Assembly: GCA_020746105.1 (NCBI GenBank)
Contig: CM036619.1
Location: 4,556,561-4,620,560 of the forward strand
Source: Trogon surrucura
Lineage: Eukaryota; Chordata; Aves; Trogoniformes; Trogonidae
Direction of reading: 5' to 3'
DNA: 64,000 nt
In this document: positions 1 to 11,100 of the stretch, one piece after another
How the letters are laid out: each line of letters opens with the position of its first letter
Numbering within the stretch: position 1 is the stretch's first letter
Notes under the pieces: model-generated
Told to the model about the DNA's origin: nothing
Databases searched by the model: none
The model's input: only the letters and a program-made list of their open reading frames with translations
Made by a program: the position numbers and the translations under genes

Positions 1-957
1 TCCCAATGCCAAATGCAAAAAAGCATAGCAGCTTTTTTTTTTCTATAATATAACCTCTGTGTCGCCACACAGCACAAGACAACCTTGGGAAAATCTGATT
101 TCTCTCTTGGAAGGAGTCACCGTTGTTAGTCAAGGTTCAATGGTACTTTAAAGAGCGAAAGATTAGACCTCCAAATTTGCAGCATCGGCTATTTCGGGCA
201 GGGATTGGTATAATCCTGCCGGGTACCGGCCCCCTCAGCACGCCCAGCAGCGAACGCAAGGTACGGGTTGATCTCACCAGCAAATGTTGAAGACAGCTCA
301 CGCTGGGTTGCAATAATAAGCGGTTTTCCTTCTGAGAGTCTGCAAGAAAGTGATTGTTCTTGGTTTTAATGCTTTGCTGAGAAACGTGCCAACGCATTCT
401 ATGATTCTAAGTGGTTCCCTGACCTGTGCCGATAAACAGAGGGGAAGGCACATCTCCAAGGACCCGAGAATTAGCTGCTCTCCTGGGCACGTCTGCCATC
501 TGCAGGGCGTTGCGCTCCACGCTGGAGAGGTGTCCAGCGGGGCTTTGCGAGGTTCTCCTACAGAAATTATTATTATTTGTAACGATTTTTTTTTCCCCCT
601 AGGTAAATATTACATAATAAATCCAATTTGTTTCCATCTGATCCTATGAGTAGTCGCTTCAGTTCTGAAAAAAAAGAAAAGCAAGGACAGCAGAGATAAG
701 CAAGCCTGCTTAGATTTCTCTAGAGGTTGAGGAATAATTGCTTTTCCTTTTATCGACTGTTGTTCAATTTTATGAGTAAACATTTTTGTGCTTACAAATG
801 GGATGTTTCATATGACACTCAAATTCTGGCTGTCGTTCTCTATCCCTTTAGTAACTCTTTATGGTGGAGATCTTACACGAGCGGTAGCACTATAATGTTC
901 AGCTCCTGCTGGGTGTTAGGTTTTGCTGAGGAAGGGATGTGTTTATGTGACAACCAG
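1..957 (+). other. SLC45A4 intron sequence at the window edge
   Basis: No repeat or conserved coding segment recognised. It lies in the intron before the exon at 1434, since that exon begins inside a codon. Confidence 0.55.
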
Positions 958-1113
958 GGATCTTTCCGAGCATCCCAAAGAGATCTTCGGGTTTATAGTC
1001 CACAAATGGATCGAGGGAGCAACAAAGCTGCTTGGTTTCGACACCGCAGACCTGGGCTGCTGCTTCCTCACAGGGGCCATCCCCACCAACACCCCTGTCA
1101 AAAAAAATTCAGC
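958..1113 (+). other. Exon-like ORF in an SLC45A4 intron, unidentified
   Basis: 156 nt lie between CAACCAG and the donor-like TTCAGC|GTAAGC. They read DLSEHPKEIFGFIVHKWIEG and then ATKLLGFDTADLGCCFLTGA without a stop. Exit phase 2 does not fit the next SLC45A4 exon at 1434, which needs phase 1. No family recognised. It could be an alternative exon, a fragment of another gene, or chance. Confidence 0.3.
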
Positions 1114-1433
1114 GTAAGCACAGTGCTTTGGACAGTAGTAATTAATTTAGTCTCGCGAGTCCGCTGTTGGAGATCTCTTTTCTTTTTAACTTTTATTTCA
1201 GTAGCTTAAGTATGTCTGTTGTTTCCTTCTATTGCCCAGGTATTTGAAAAATATGTGGTCTGTGATTTCCTCAGCTGTTTTTTAACCATCAATAAAGAAA
1301 CTTTAACTGGGTTGTTCATCTGGAAGGGAGTTTTCTGTAGGTAAACTTCCAGCTTTCAAAGGCGTAACAAAACTCCGTGTATCGAGTGAAACATTATAAC
1401 CTCTACATCATTTTTTTTTTGTCTTTGTTGTAG

Positions 1434-1622
1434 GTCTTCCTGAACAATACTACAGCCTCACTTGGTTCCTCAGCCCTATCCTGGGCTTGATCTTCACTCC
1501 GCTTATCGGTTCGGCCAGTGACCGCTGCACGCTGAGCTGGGGCCGCCGGCGGCCTTTTATCCTCGCTCTCTGCATTGGCGTCCTCTTCGGAGTTGCACTT
1601 TTCCTCAATGGTTCTGTCATAG
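1434..1622 (+). CDS. SLC45A4: SLC45A4 exon: helices 2-3
   Basis: The acceptor is TTGTTGTAG after a poly-T tract and the donor is ATAG|GTAAAT. The exon enters and leaves within Gly codons (phase 1). It encodes [18 protein letters not shown] (helix 2), the charged cytoplasmic loop with GRRRPFI, and helix 3 ending LNGSVIG. Confidence 0.96.
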
Positions 1623-4600
1623 GTAAATAATCAGGAAATCGCCCGCGCGCGTCTCCCGACGACATCGCCGCTCTAGGGTTTTGGCGTGGGAAGCAAAGAC
1701 GATGACCTGTGGTCGGTTTAACTTAACGCTCAGTGTTAAAATCCTTCGAAATCTCTGCAGCCCTGCGCTTGAGCACGTTTTTATTCTCGTTTGAAGGTTG
1801 CAGCGCCGTGCTAAGTATTGTGCAACCGTAGCTGTGACAGGTAGTGCAGTGTTAGTAACACAGTGGTTGCCAGCGCAATGTTTGCAGTCGCTGAGACGAA
1901 TCTGGTTGATCCTTGACATGGGAAAATTGTAGCAACCTGTTCACAGGGAAATGTTTCCTGTTGTGGTCCGTTTTCCCTTTAATGCGTATCTGGCAACACA
2001 TCCTGTTTCCAGCATTATTTCAAAAATTATCTTTTCACTTTTTCTTGTGCTTTTCTTAGACCCGGTATTGAAAAAGCCCAGAACACAGTTAATATTTGTT
2101 TATCAAAAACTATGTGGGAAAATAATTTTTCCTGAGCCCCCATCAAAGCTGGTAAAAATAGTTTCCCTTGAACATAGTTTACTACAGAACTTAATCTCCA
2201 ATCTACAATCTCTTTGTAAATTTAGTGTAGGAGAGGTGACAGCAAGAACATTTGGGGAAATGTTTACACCGCGGTTGGACCGATGTCAATGAAAGGAACT
2301 TAGCACCTAATAATATCCTCTTGGCTCTCTTTTTTTTTTTGAAGGAAGAGGGAGGTTAGATGCAGCTCTTTGTGTAAAAGTTTTACTAATCGAGGGAAAT
2401 GAGTGGAATGTTACCTTGGCTCCGCATGTTAGCTTTTTTTAAGCCAGATTGGGATGCCCTGCGATGGTTTCCAGTTTTCTGCGAACTGCCATGGATAACT
2501 TTTTTCAGATGAATGACATTCAGCTTCTGCTTTTTTTAATTTACCCCAGCAATACTAAATTTTTGAATTGCTATCATATGGTATCAATTTTACTTTGTTG
2601 TTGTGTCTCCAGCATTTATTCCTTCTCTTCCAGCTGTGTGCAGGATGTTAGACTGCAGCACTCTTACAAGATTTTAATCTTTGGTTTTGTCTGATTTTTT
2701 TGTTGCACGGTGATGCACTCTGGTGTGTAGCTTTCTATACTCTCCAGGTACTCCAGAGGTACTTCTGTGCGATGTAACTTCTTTAAGACGCAGCAGCTAT
2801 TGCAATGCACTGGGAAAGCTGAACTGGGTGCTTTAAGCATCCGTTCCTGGGACACGGTTGCATTAGATGATGCATGAAAACCCTCTTTTGAAAAGCACTT
2901 TAAAGCTACTGTGCCTTTCCCAAGGGAACCTGGAGCAAACTGCGCTGAAGTGAGACCTCTGCCGTACTAGAAGGTAGAGATTTGCCACCAACAGTTTACA
3001 TCAGCATAAGTCAGCAGTAGAGCTGCTGTTCACAGCAGATGCATAATATGATAAAGCAGTATTTAACCTTTCATTGAAGTTTTTGAAATGGTGGCTTGTG
3101 ACACTTTTCAGGGACAAAAGGCATCGCTCACTGGTCTCTCACAAAAGGGGTGTCTTAACGGACTCATTTGCAACTAGTTTTTCTTCTAGAAGGACCCTGT
3201 AGGCTTTCAGTGTCTTCATCCCATTTCATGTTCGCACTTCCCCATCCTTCCTCTCCGGTTCCTTGCAATCCTAATTTCAATCGAGGTCTAGGGGAGGCGC
3301 TGCGAAAACCGAGGTGGTCTCATACCCTTTTCCATAACCTGACCTCTGGCAATAGGAGTCATGAGGAAGGGAACAAGGAGCTAAAAAGGGGGTTCGCTAA
3401 TCTAATAGTAATGCAGCCATGTCCCAGGAGAACAGCTGTGTGTAGATCTTGCTCAACTCTTGGCCTCTCTGCTGTACGTCCTGTTCAGGTTTCCAAGAAA
3501 TCTAAAGCACTGACACCGTCGGGTGGTTTTCACTCTAAGATTCAGCTGAGCGTGGAGCTTGGATAAAAGCCTTTAGCACTCAGAGGACGTGGCATAAATG
3601 AGGATTGAACATGCAGGAATCATAGCACTCAAGATTGAGCTGATTTGGGGTGGCTTAGCCAGTTCATCTCTTTCTGCTGTTGTTTGCATCAGCTACGCTA
3701 ATGGTTTTATCAGTCTTGCATGCGTAACTTCTAAATCTCCCTGATTCAAGCTAATTCATTCTTTTGTCAGCGGTTTGCTTAATGAAAAATTCTTCAGCTA
3801 TCTACTTAGGCTGCCTCTCTGTAGACAAAAAGCATTTCATCCCATGCTATCTCTACAGAAGCTGGCTGATGCTTTTTGCAATGCAAACTACCTTCATGTT
3901 GCTTCATCCTTACAAGTTTCACTTATAAAAATGATGTAGAATATACGAGTGTTTAAGAAGAGCGAAGAGAAAGGGGTTACTGTGACCACTGCACATCAGG
4001 CACCATGTCAGGAATGTTACCTGTGCTTGTAACTGACAGATAAAGTATGTCATTTTGTGTTTGGATGCTCTCGTCGCTCGCCACGGCTGCCTTTTATACA
4101 AACAGCCTTTGGCATTTGAAGGAAAATAACATGTGAGAAACACGAAGTAATATCCAACGCTGTCTAAGGTTTAAGAGGTAATTGAAAAATATCATCCTGA
4201 AAAATAAAATGTCAGCCTTACAAATGTAAAAACGTAACCTTTGTCCCTGCGAAGCTGTGCCGGAGTTGAAATTGGCATTTTGTTCCGTAGAGGCACATTT
4301 CTAGTGAGCATATCAACCACCTTTCTCTTAAGGAGCTTAACCTTGCTCTTAGTGGTTTTTCCTTTTTGACTGATGTGCTCAGATTCTTCTTCGGTTTTTC
4401 CTCAGGTCTGGCCATCGGCGATGTCCCAGACAGGCAGCCCATCGGTATCGTTCTCACGGTCCTCGGTGTCGTGGTGTTGGACTTTTGCGCTGATGCGACG
4501 GAAGGGCCAATTCGGGCCTACTTGTTGGATGTGGTGGACAGCGAAGAGCAAGACATGGCCCTTAACATCCACGCGTTTTCAGCTGGTATGGAGTCGGTCG

Positions 4601-7600
4601 ATACGTTTTTGGCAGCTGTCAAGTCTTCCTGATGACCTAGTTGTGACTGCATTGATTTTTTCCTGAACTCACCGCTCATTTTTTTTTTGTCTTCCGCAGG
4701 TCTCGGAGGAGCAATCGGTTATATGTTGGGAGGGCTGGACTGGACACAGACCTTCTTGGGTGGCATTTTTAAATCTCAAGAGCAAGTCCTTTTCTTCTTC
4801 GCAGCCATTATTTTCTCCGTCTCCGTTGCTCTCCATCTTTTTAGCATTGAAGAAGAGCAATATAACCCTCAGCAGGACAGGATTGATGATGAAGGAGACA
4901 CACTTTCCAGTGTCAAATTCAGTGGTAGTCTCCCCCCTCTGAATCGACTGAATGTAATTAGTGAGGAAGAGCCCTATGGAGCCTCGATGTTCCACGATGA
5001 GGTTCAATCGGAGCACGACCTCAATATGGAGTTCCTTGAGGTGAACATTGTAAGAAGCAAAAGCGACTCGGTTCTGCACATGCCCGATGCTACACTGGAA
5101 ATCGAATCGGAGCTGCTTTTTCTGCACGACATCGAACCCTCCATTTTTCAGGATGCTTCGTATCCAAACACTCCCCACAACACGAGCCAAGAGATCGTGA
5201 AGTCCAAACTCAACCACCTGTCTGCTTTCCTCAGGGACAATGAGAAAGAGGAGGAAATGCTGCTTGATAATCGCTTAAACGAAGATAAAGTCCCAAATGT
5301 GAACGGCTCCCTACCCAAAGAGTTCCTCAACGGGCACACTAGAATAGGCATGAAGCAATCCAGTACTTCCAATTCCATGCGAAGGCGGAGGCACATGTTC
5401 TACCGTCAGCCGTCGTACACCTTCTCCTACTACGGCAAAATCGGCTCTCACCGCTATCGCTTCCGTCGGGCCAACGCCATCGTCTTGATAAAGTCCTCGC
5501 GCAGCATGAACGACATCTACGACATGCAGAAGCGGCAGCGGCAGAGGTACAGGCACAGGAACCAGAGCGGCGCGACGAATTCGAGCGGAGACACGGAGAG
5601 CGAAGAGGGCGAGACAGAAACCACCGTCAGGCTCTTGTGGTTGTCGATGCTCAAGATGCCAAAGGAGCTGCTGAGACTGTGCGTGTGTCACCTCTTAACT
5701 TGGTTTTCCATCATCGCCGAAGCTGTGTTCTACACGGATTTCATGGGACAGGTCATCTTTCAGGGCGATCCCAAGGTAAGAGAACAGTTACCACCTGCTT
5801 ATAGTCACTCATTTCTGAGATGCACTCGTTACGAGAAGACATCTCTACATTTGTGTTTACCACAGGCCCCTTCTAACTCGACAGAGTTACACGCCTACAA
5901 CGCCGGAGTTCAGATGGGATGCTGGGGACTGGTAATTTATGCTGCTACTGCTGCCGTTTGTTCAGGTAAGAGAGCGCAAAATCAGGCAGTGGAACGCGCC
6001 TCGCATACGCGTTTGCAGTTTGAAAATAGTTTTGCTTGGGTTTGCATCCGCCTCCTTGTTTGGAGTGAAGGATATTCAGGAAGGGCATTTCGGCTGGTCC
6101 AAAGGGGAGGGGCTTCTTTAAGAATCAATATTAAAAAAGTCCTCTGAGCGTACAGGTGGAAATATAAGCAGATGGGTTAAGTGGCCTGAAGCACAAAGTG
6201 ATATCAAAGGATATTAAATGGCATTTAGCTGGTCGTCAGGAAACTAAAAATGTGCTGGAACATTCAAGCATATGTAAAAGGAGCTTTGCAAAGACTGTTT
6301 TTAAAATCAGGAACATAAATACACATTTCTCAAAGTCTTTCATGCTCTCTGGTAACAGAAACTGCAGAATTTAGACTTGGAATACAGCCTCTGAGATTGA
6401 GAGTTGTCTCCAAACTCACCTTCTGCCTTTGGCAGCATGTGTGTGAGCACGTCTGCACAGATCGGTATCGGGGCCGCTGCCTCTTTGATGAGACATGTCA
6501 AACCGAGGTTCGGGTGGGCAGCTTGTTTCTCAACACAAAGGGAGACATGGCTGTAAACGTCCGCTATCTGATCGCTTCGTTCAGCGAGCGTGCTTGCGTT
6601 AGAAACGGAATCTCCTCTGTGCTCGGAGTGTGCCTGCGTTGAGAAAGTTCACAAGTAGGTAAAATTAATGAACGGACTGAGCGGCCCGTGATACGGTGGT
6701 CTCTTCTCAAAAAATACTAGTGATAAGACAAGAGGAAATGGTCTCAGGTTGCACCAGGGGAGGTGTAGATTGGATGTTAGGAAAAATTTATTTACTGAAA
6801 GGGTGGTGAGGCACTGGAACAGGCTGCCCAGGGAAGTGGTGGAGTCACCATCCCTGAAGGTATTTAAAAAACATATAGACGTGGCACTTCACAACATGGG
6901 TTAGTGGTCATGGTGGTGTTGGGTTGGCCATTGGACTGGATGATCTTAGAGGTTTTTTCCAACCTTAATGGTTCTGTGATTCTGTGTTTGAGTTTTGAAG
7001 CGTTTTGGTTCTGCATCGGACTCGTAGCGTGGTTTAGGCAAGTCTGCGTCAAGCGTCGGGCTGTCACAGCTGCGTCGCTCCCATAAAACTTCACCAAGCA
7101 AACTGATAACTTGTGTTGTTATTCTTCATCTCCGCAGCCTTGTTGCAGAAATACTTGGACAACTATGACCTTAGTATCAAGGTGATCTACATCCTGGGCA
7201 CGCTGGGTTTTTCTCTTGGCACCGCGGTGATGGCGATGTTCCCCAACGTCTACGTCACCATGATAATGATCAGCACCATGGGAATAGTCTCGATGAGTAT
7301 CTCCTACTGCCCCTACGCGCTTTTGGGACAATACCATGATATTAAACAGGTACGTGGAATAGTCTGAGTATCTGAATCGCAGCAAAGCGTTCACGTTTCT
7401 CAGAAGATCACAGCAGCAAATTTCTGAGTTTATGAAATCCCATTATTTGAGACACCTGCTTTGGGGGGATGTGTGCGCCAGAGCACAGATTCGTCCTTCA
7501 TAGTAAGTAGCAAGAGCTGCTACTTAAATCGGATGGTATTAGCATCAGGTTGGCTCGGTGGGGTCCTGATTACATCACACTGTGCTGAGGCACAGAAGGA

Positions 7601-9496
7601 TTTGGGTGCATATGAGATAATTCTGTGAGTACTTATTATATAGCTAGCTGTTAGTGATGTGTTCTGTTAGCATTGCTCAGGTTCTTCACCACCGTAGATA
7701 TCAAAGGTGAGTCTGGAAGTCATAGAATCATAGAACAGCTCAGGTTGGAAAAGACCCTTGGGATCATCAAGTCCAACCATTAACCCTACACTACAACCAT
7801 TAACCCTACACTACAAGTTCACCCCTAAGCCATATCACCCAACACCACATCTCAGCGACACTTAAACACATCCAGGGATGGTGACTCAACCACCTCCCTG
7901 GCCAACCTGTTCCAGTGTCTGACCACTCTTTCTGTGAAGAATTTCTTTCTAATGTCCAGTGTAAACTTGCCCTGTTGCAACTTGAACCCATTCCCCCTGG
8001 TTCTGTCCCTAATGACCTGTGAGAAGAGACCAGCACCAACCTCTCTACAATGTCCTTTCAAGTAACTGTAGAGCATGATGAGGTCCCCCCTCAGCCTCCT
8101 CTTCCTCAAACTGAACAGTCCCAGCTCCCTCAATCGCTCCTCGTAAGGTCTATTCTCCAGTCCCTTCACCAACTTTGTTGCCCTCTTCTGCACTCGCTCC
8201 AACACCTCGATATCCCTCTTATACTGAGGTGCCCCAAACTGAACACAATACTCAAGGTGCGGCCTCCCCAGTGCTGAGTACAGGGGGACAATCACCTCCC
8301 TACTTCTGCTGGTCACACAATTTCCAACACAAGCCAGGATGCCGTTGGCCTTCTTGGCCACCTGGGCACACTGCTGGCTCCTATTCAGCCGGCTGTCGAT
8401 CAGAACACCCAGGTCCTTTTCAAATTCAGATATAATTTTGGGGAGACATTAAGCAAACCGATCCTGCTGGAAATGATGGATTTACTTTCTATTTTTTAGC
8501 GCTGTTCCATTTGGTTTACAAATTACAGGAGGATCGTTATTTTAAGATGTTTCTGTGCTGGGAGGGGGATTCCTTTCCAGGAATGAGCGTTGCGCAGGGC
8601 AGTGGTGGAGTCCTCGTCCCTGAAGATATTTAAGAGTCTTGTAGACACGGTGCTTTGGGACATGGTTTAGTCGAGGACTTGTCTGTGTTGGGTTAATGAT
8701 TGGACTCGATTATCTTAAAGGTCTTTTCCAATCCGGGCAATTCTGTGATCATTGTAAAAATAATTTCTGACCCCTTTTTTCCCGTAATTTTTTTTTTTTT
8801 TTCAAAACCTCATCTTGGAACCAATTCACAGTCGGAGCTCCCCAGCAATTACCTGTCCCTTGGTGTAAGATGAGGAGAATGTTCCAGCGCCCCTGGCGGG
8901 GGAGTTGGAACTCAATAAACTTTAAGATCCCTTCCAACCAAAGCGTTCTGTGATTCTCTGAGAAGTCACTAAGGAGGCTGTTGCTCTGGACTGGTAGAGC
9001 CTGCGTGAGCCACAAGGGTGGCGACAAGTTGACCACGCAGCTCAGAAATTCGAGGAAGATGACTAGTGTTTAAATATGTGATTTCACCCATGGTTTTACC
9101 TCCTAACAAACATTCCTTGTCTTTTCCCAGTACATCCACCACAGCCCGGGGAATTCCAAGAGAGGATTTGGCATCGACTGCGCGATTCTGTCGTGCCAGG
9201 TTTACATCTCCCAGATCCTGGTGGCCTCGGCGCTTGGCGGCGTGGTGGATGCGGTCGGCACGGTCCGAGTCATTCCCATGGTGGCTTCCGTGGGGTCCTT
9301 CCTGGGTTTTTTGACAGCTGCCTTCTTGGTGATTTACCCCGAAGTCAACGAAGAGCCAAAGGAAGAACAGAAGGGACTAGGTCCTCCGGAGGCCACCGAG
9401 GGCAACGGCACGAGCGCGGAGAAACCGACCGTGCTGAAGCTCACACGCAAAGGAGCTGCCGCGTCGCCGGAGCTGGAAGGCGAGTCAACCGTGTGA
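1434..9496 (+). CDS. SLC45A4: SLC45A4, solute carrier family 45 member 4 (5'-partial, six exons)
   Basis: Exons 1434-1622, 4406-4585, 4700-5775, 5866-5965, 7138-7349 and 9131-9496 give 2123 nt and about 707 residues ending in TGA at 9494-9496. All junctions are GT-AG and in phase. The product is a 12-helix major facilitator transporter; the family is described as proton-coupled sugar carriers, and this member has also been linked to polyamine transport. Seen: the SLC45/MFS loop 2-3 motif [17 protein letters not shown], a cytosolic loop of about 270 residues between helices 6 and 7, and helices 7-12 with [13 protein letters not shown]. The exon carrying the N-terminus and helix 1 lies upstream: the first exon here begins with the last two bases of a Gly codon. 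The identification rests on near-continuous similarity to remembered human SLC45A4. The gene converges on DENND3, as in mammals. Confidence 0.96.
1623..4405 (+). other. SLC45A4 intron
   Basis: About 2.8 kb. No CR1, SINE or coding segment recognised. Confidence 0.7.
4406..4585 (+). CDS. SLC45A4: SLC45A4 exon: helix 4 and following loop
   Basis: The acceptor is TTTTCCTCAG and the donor GCTG|GTATGG; phase 1 on both sides. It encodes [20 protein letters not shown] and the family signature [20 protein letters not shown]. Human has DFSADATEGP where this bird has [10 protein letters not shown]. Confidence 0.96.
4700..5775 (+). CDS. SLC45A4: SLC45A4 large exon: helices 5-6, central loop, helix 7
   Basis: This is the largest exon (1076 nt, 358 complete codons after the split Gly). 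It encodes helix 5 ([11 protein letters not shown]), helix 6 ([20 protein letters not shown]), a hydrophilic loop of about 270 residues and helix 7 ([20 protein letters not shown]). The loop holds the basic MRRRRH segment, [19 protein letters not shown] and an acidic run [10 protein letters not shown]. The donor is CCCAAG|GTAAGA, phase 0. The antisense reading frames across this exon are shadows. Confidence 0.97.
5866..5965 (+). CDS. SLC45A4: SLC45A4 exon: helix 8
   Basis: The acceptor is TTTACCACAG and the donor TTCAG|GTAAGA. It encodes an NST glycosylation-type motif ([14 protein letters not shown]) and then [15 protein letters not shown], the start of helix 8. It leaves in phase 1. Confidence 0.95.
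6690..6986 (+). mobile_element. CR1 LINE, 3' fragment
   Basis: It has the CR1 3' region from GGACAAG-type sequence through GGCACTGGAACAGGCTGCCC to the tail GGTTCTGTGATTCTGTG. 5'-truncated, in an SLC45A4 intron. Confidence 0.9.
7138..7349 (+). CDS. SLC45A4: SLC45A4 exon: helices 9-10
   Basis: The acceptor is ATCTCCGCAG and the donor AAACAG|GTACGT. It encodes [13 protein letters not shown], helix 9 ([20 protein letters not shown]) and helix 10 ([20 protein letters not shown]). It ends in phase 0. Confidence 0.96.
7721..8421 (-). mobile_element. CR1 LINE with reverse-transcriptase C-terminal ORF
   Basis: The tail CATAGAATCATAGAAC is at 7721. The minus frame 8361-7852 is open for 169 residues of CR1 ORF2 ([40 protein letters not shown]). 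5'-truncated. A small tandem duplication of AACCATTAACCCTACACTAC occurs near 7775-7815. Confidence 0.95.
8594..8750 (+). mobile_element. CR1 LINE, 3' end
   Basis: It reads GGGCAGTGGTGGAGTC... through TGGACTCGATTATCTTAAAG to the tail AATTCTGTGATC. 5'-truncated. Confidence 0.85.
8903..8957 (+). mobile_element. CR1 LINE, tail only
   Basis: It has AGTTGGAACTCAATAAACTTTA-like sequence and the end GTTCTGTGATTCTC. A very short 3' remnant. Confidence 0.65.
9131..9496 (+). CDS. SLC45A4: SLC45A4 terminal coding exon: helices 11-12 and C-tail
   Basis: The acceptor is CTTTTCCCAG. 121 codons and a TGA stop encode [20 protein letters not shown], helix 11 ([16 protein letters not shown]), helix 12 ([20 protein letters not shown]) and a hydrophilic tail containing [11 protein letters not shown], which is shared with mammals. 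The tail is richer in CpG codons than the rest of the gene. Confidence 0.96.
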   Translation, partial: YIHHSPGNSKRGFGIDCAILSCQVYISQILVASALGGVVDAVGTVRVIPMVASVGSFLGFLTAAFLVIYPEVNEEPKEEQKGLGPPEATEGNGTSAEKPTVLKLTRKGAAASPELEGESTV

Positions 9497-11094
9497 GGCC
9501 GTCGCTCGCTGCTCTCCGGGGAACGCAGGTGTAGGATCAAGAACTTCTATTTTATTTTAATTTTTTTTTCCCAGGAAAACGAATCTTCACTGCTCATAGC
9601 TAAAATCGCAGAAGAAAAAAAGGCAGTTTCGTGCAAAAGTGTAAATGAAATTCTGTAGTCCTTTAATATAGGTTTGAACAGGTAGCTCTGATGCTAATTG
9701 CTTTCTCTACAACTTATAAATGTCATTTCCGAACACTTTTTTTATTAAGAATACATTTAGGTTTTGAATAAGTTTTATTAATCTGCATGAGACTCACAGT
9801 GTATACAATTCGCCGTTAGAAAAATTTAAGTTTTCGGCTGTTTTTAGACTAATTGAAAATGGAAGCTATCTTGACTTCTAGTCTCTTGCTGTTTTTTTGT
9901 CTGAACATTTCAGGTTTCCCTGGTGTAATAGCTGAATCAAACGCTTCGACAGCTCGGTCGATTCTTTTCCTAAGCATGGTGTTATTGGTCTGACAGCTAC
10001 AGTTCTTGAACGTTAATTTCAGACTTCACGTTTTTCGTTCGTGCAATTACTACAGAATCGTTTTATCTGCAGTCGCTTTCAAGGAAAACAAAAGCAATTC
10101 ACCGCGGTTTCCGAGAAACCGCTTTGAATCCTTTCAGTCGTACTGTTCAACAAGCGCTCCCCGGTCTGCTGCGTGTCAGGAGTGGGTGACGTTGGGTGCG
10201 TGACGCGAACTGGCGACGGAAGGAAGAGCAGCGACTGGGAGAGGTGACCAGCACCCGCACGTTTTTATCACAAGTGCTGAATTTTATGAATGTCGTTGGA
10301 ATACGCTGTGACAATTTCGAGCCGGGAGTTCCGCGAGCTCACGGGGTGGGAGTGGGCATTTCAACCCGATCATCTCTTGGGTGAAGCTGCCATGGAGAAA
10401 ACGCTTCTCTGGGGTCAGCTCCGTGGGAGGGGGCACGCAGCTTCTCCTCCGCAGGGAAAGGATGTCGTTGATTAATTGCACTTTTTCTGATCCTCTTACC
10501 TGGGAACGCAGCAGCCGGGGTTAAAGGCACGGTGGGAGTACAAGGCAAACCCAAGGCGTAGCTCCGCCGCTTTGTGGCACAGTCTGCGCTTACAAAAATC
10601 CGTCAGAAACAGCTTTTAGGCCTTAAAACCCAACCCACTAGCGCGCGTGGCTGTTCCAGTCCCTGTGCTGGAGGTCTCGTAGGCTGGAGCTCTTCGCGGT
10701 GTCGTCAGCGCGACCTCCGTGCCCCTTCCTTCGATTCGGGACGTAGCCACGGTGCAAAGACGTTTTTCTGTGTAGACCGCTAGCGGCGGCGCGACCCGTC
10801 CTCGGGCGGCCAAAAGCTCGGAGGTGCGGCGGCCGCTTAAAGCGACGTTAGAAACCGAACTTGCGTTTTGTCGTCCCACGAGAAGCGTTTGTGACGCTCT
10901 TGGCTTGTTTTTCGCACGGGCCTCCCGGCGTGCGGAACAGACAAATCCCAGCTCGCTGTAAGATTTCTGCTGCCTCAGTCTTCTCACGCTACAGTACTTT
11001 AAGCTGCATGTGTAAATCATGCTGCAATCTAGGCATTCAAAAGAAAATATATATATATATATTTCAAAACAAGAAGCAGTTTTTAATAAATCAC

Positions 11095-11100
11095 TTGAAT
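11095..11100 (+). terminator. Candidate proximal poly(A) signal for SLC45A4
   Basis: AATAAA, followed within about 35 bases by the GT-rich GGCTTTGGTATGTTTG. It would give a 3' UTR of about 1.6 kb. Confidence 0.4.

Noticed and set aside
4669-5217. 182-codon minus frame opposite SLC45A4
   Set aside because: It is the antisense shadow of the large SLC45A4 exon; it has no splice sites or similarity of its own.
5311-5691. 126-codon minus frame
   Set aside because: Shadow of the same SLC45A4 exon, composition-driven.
5776-6147. Continuation of the long plus frame past 5775
   Set aside because: It reads through a GT donor and an intron; similarity resumes only at the acceptor at 5866 and stops again at 5965.
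7852-8361. Host gene for the 169-residue minus frame
   Set aside because: It is the C-terminal reverse-transcriptase region of a CR1 LINE.
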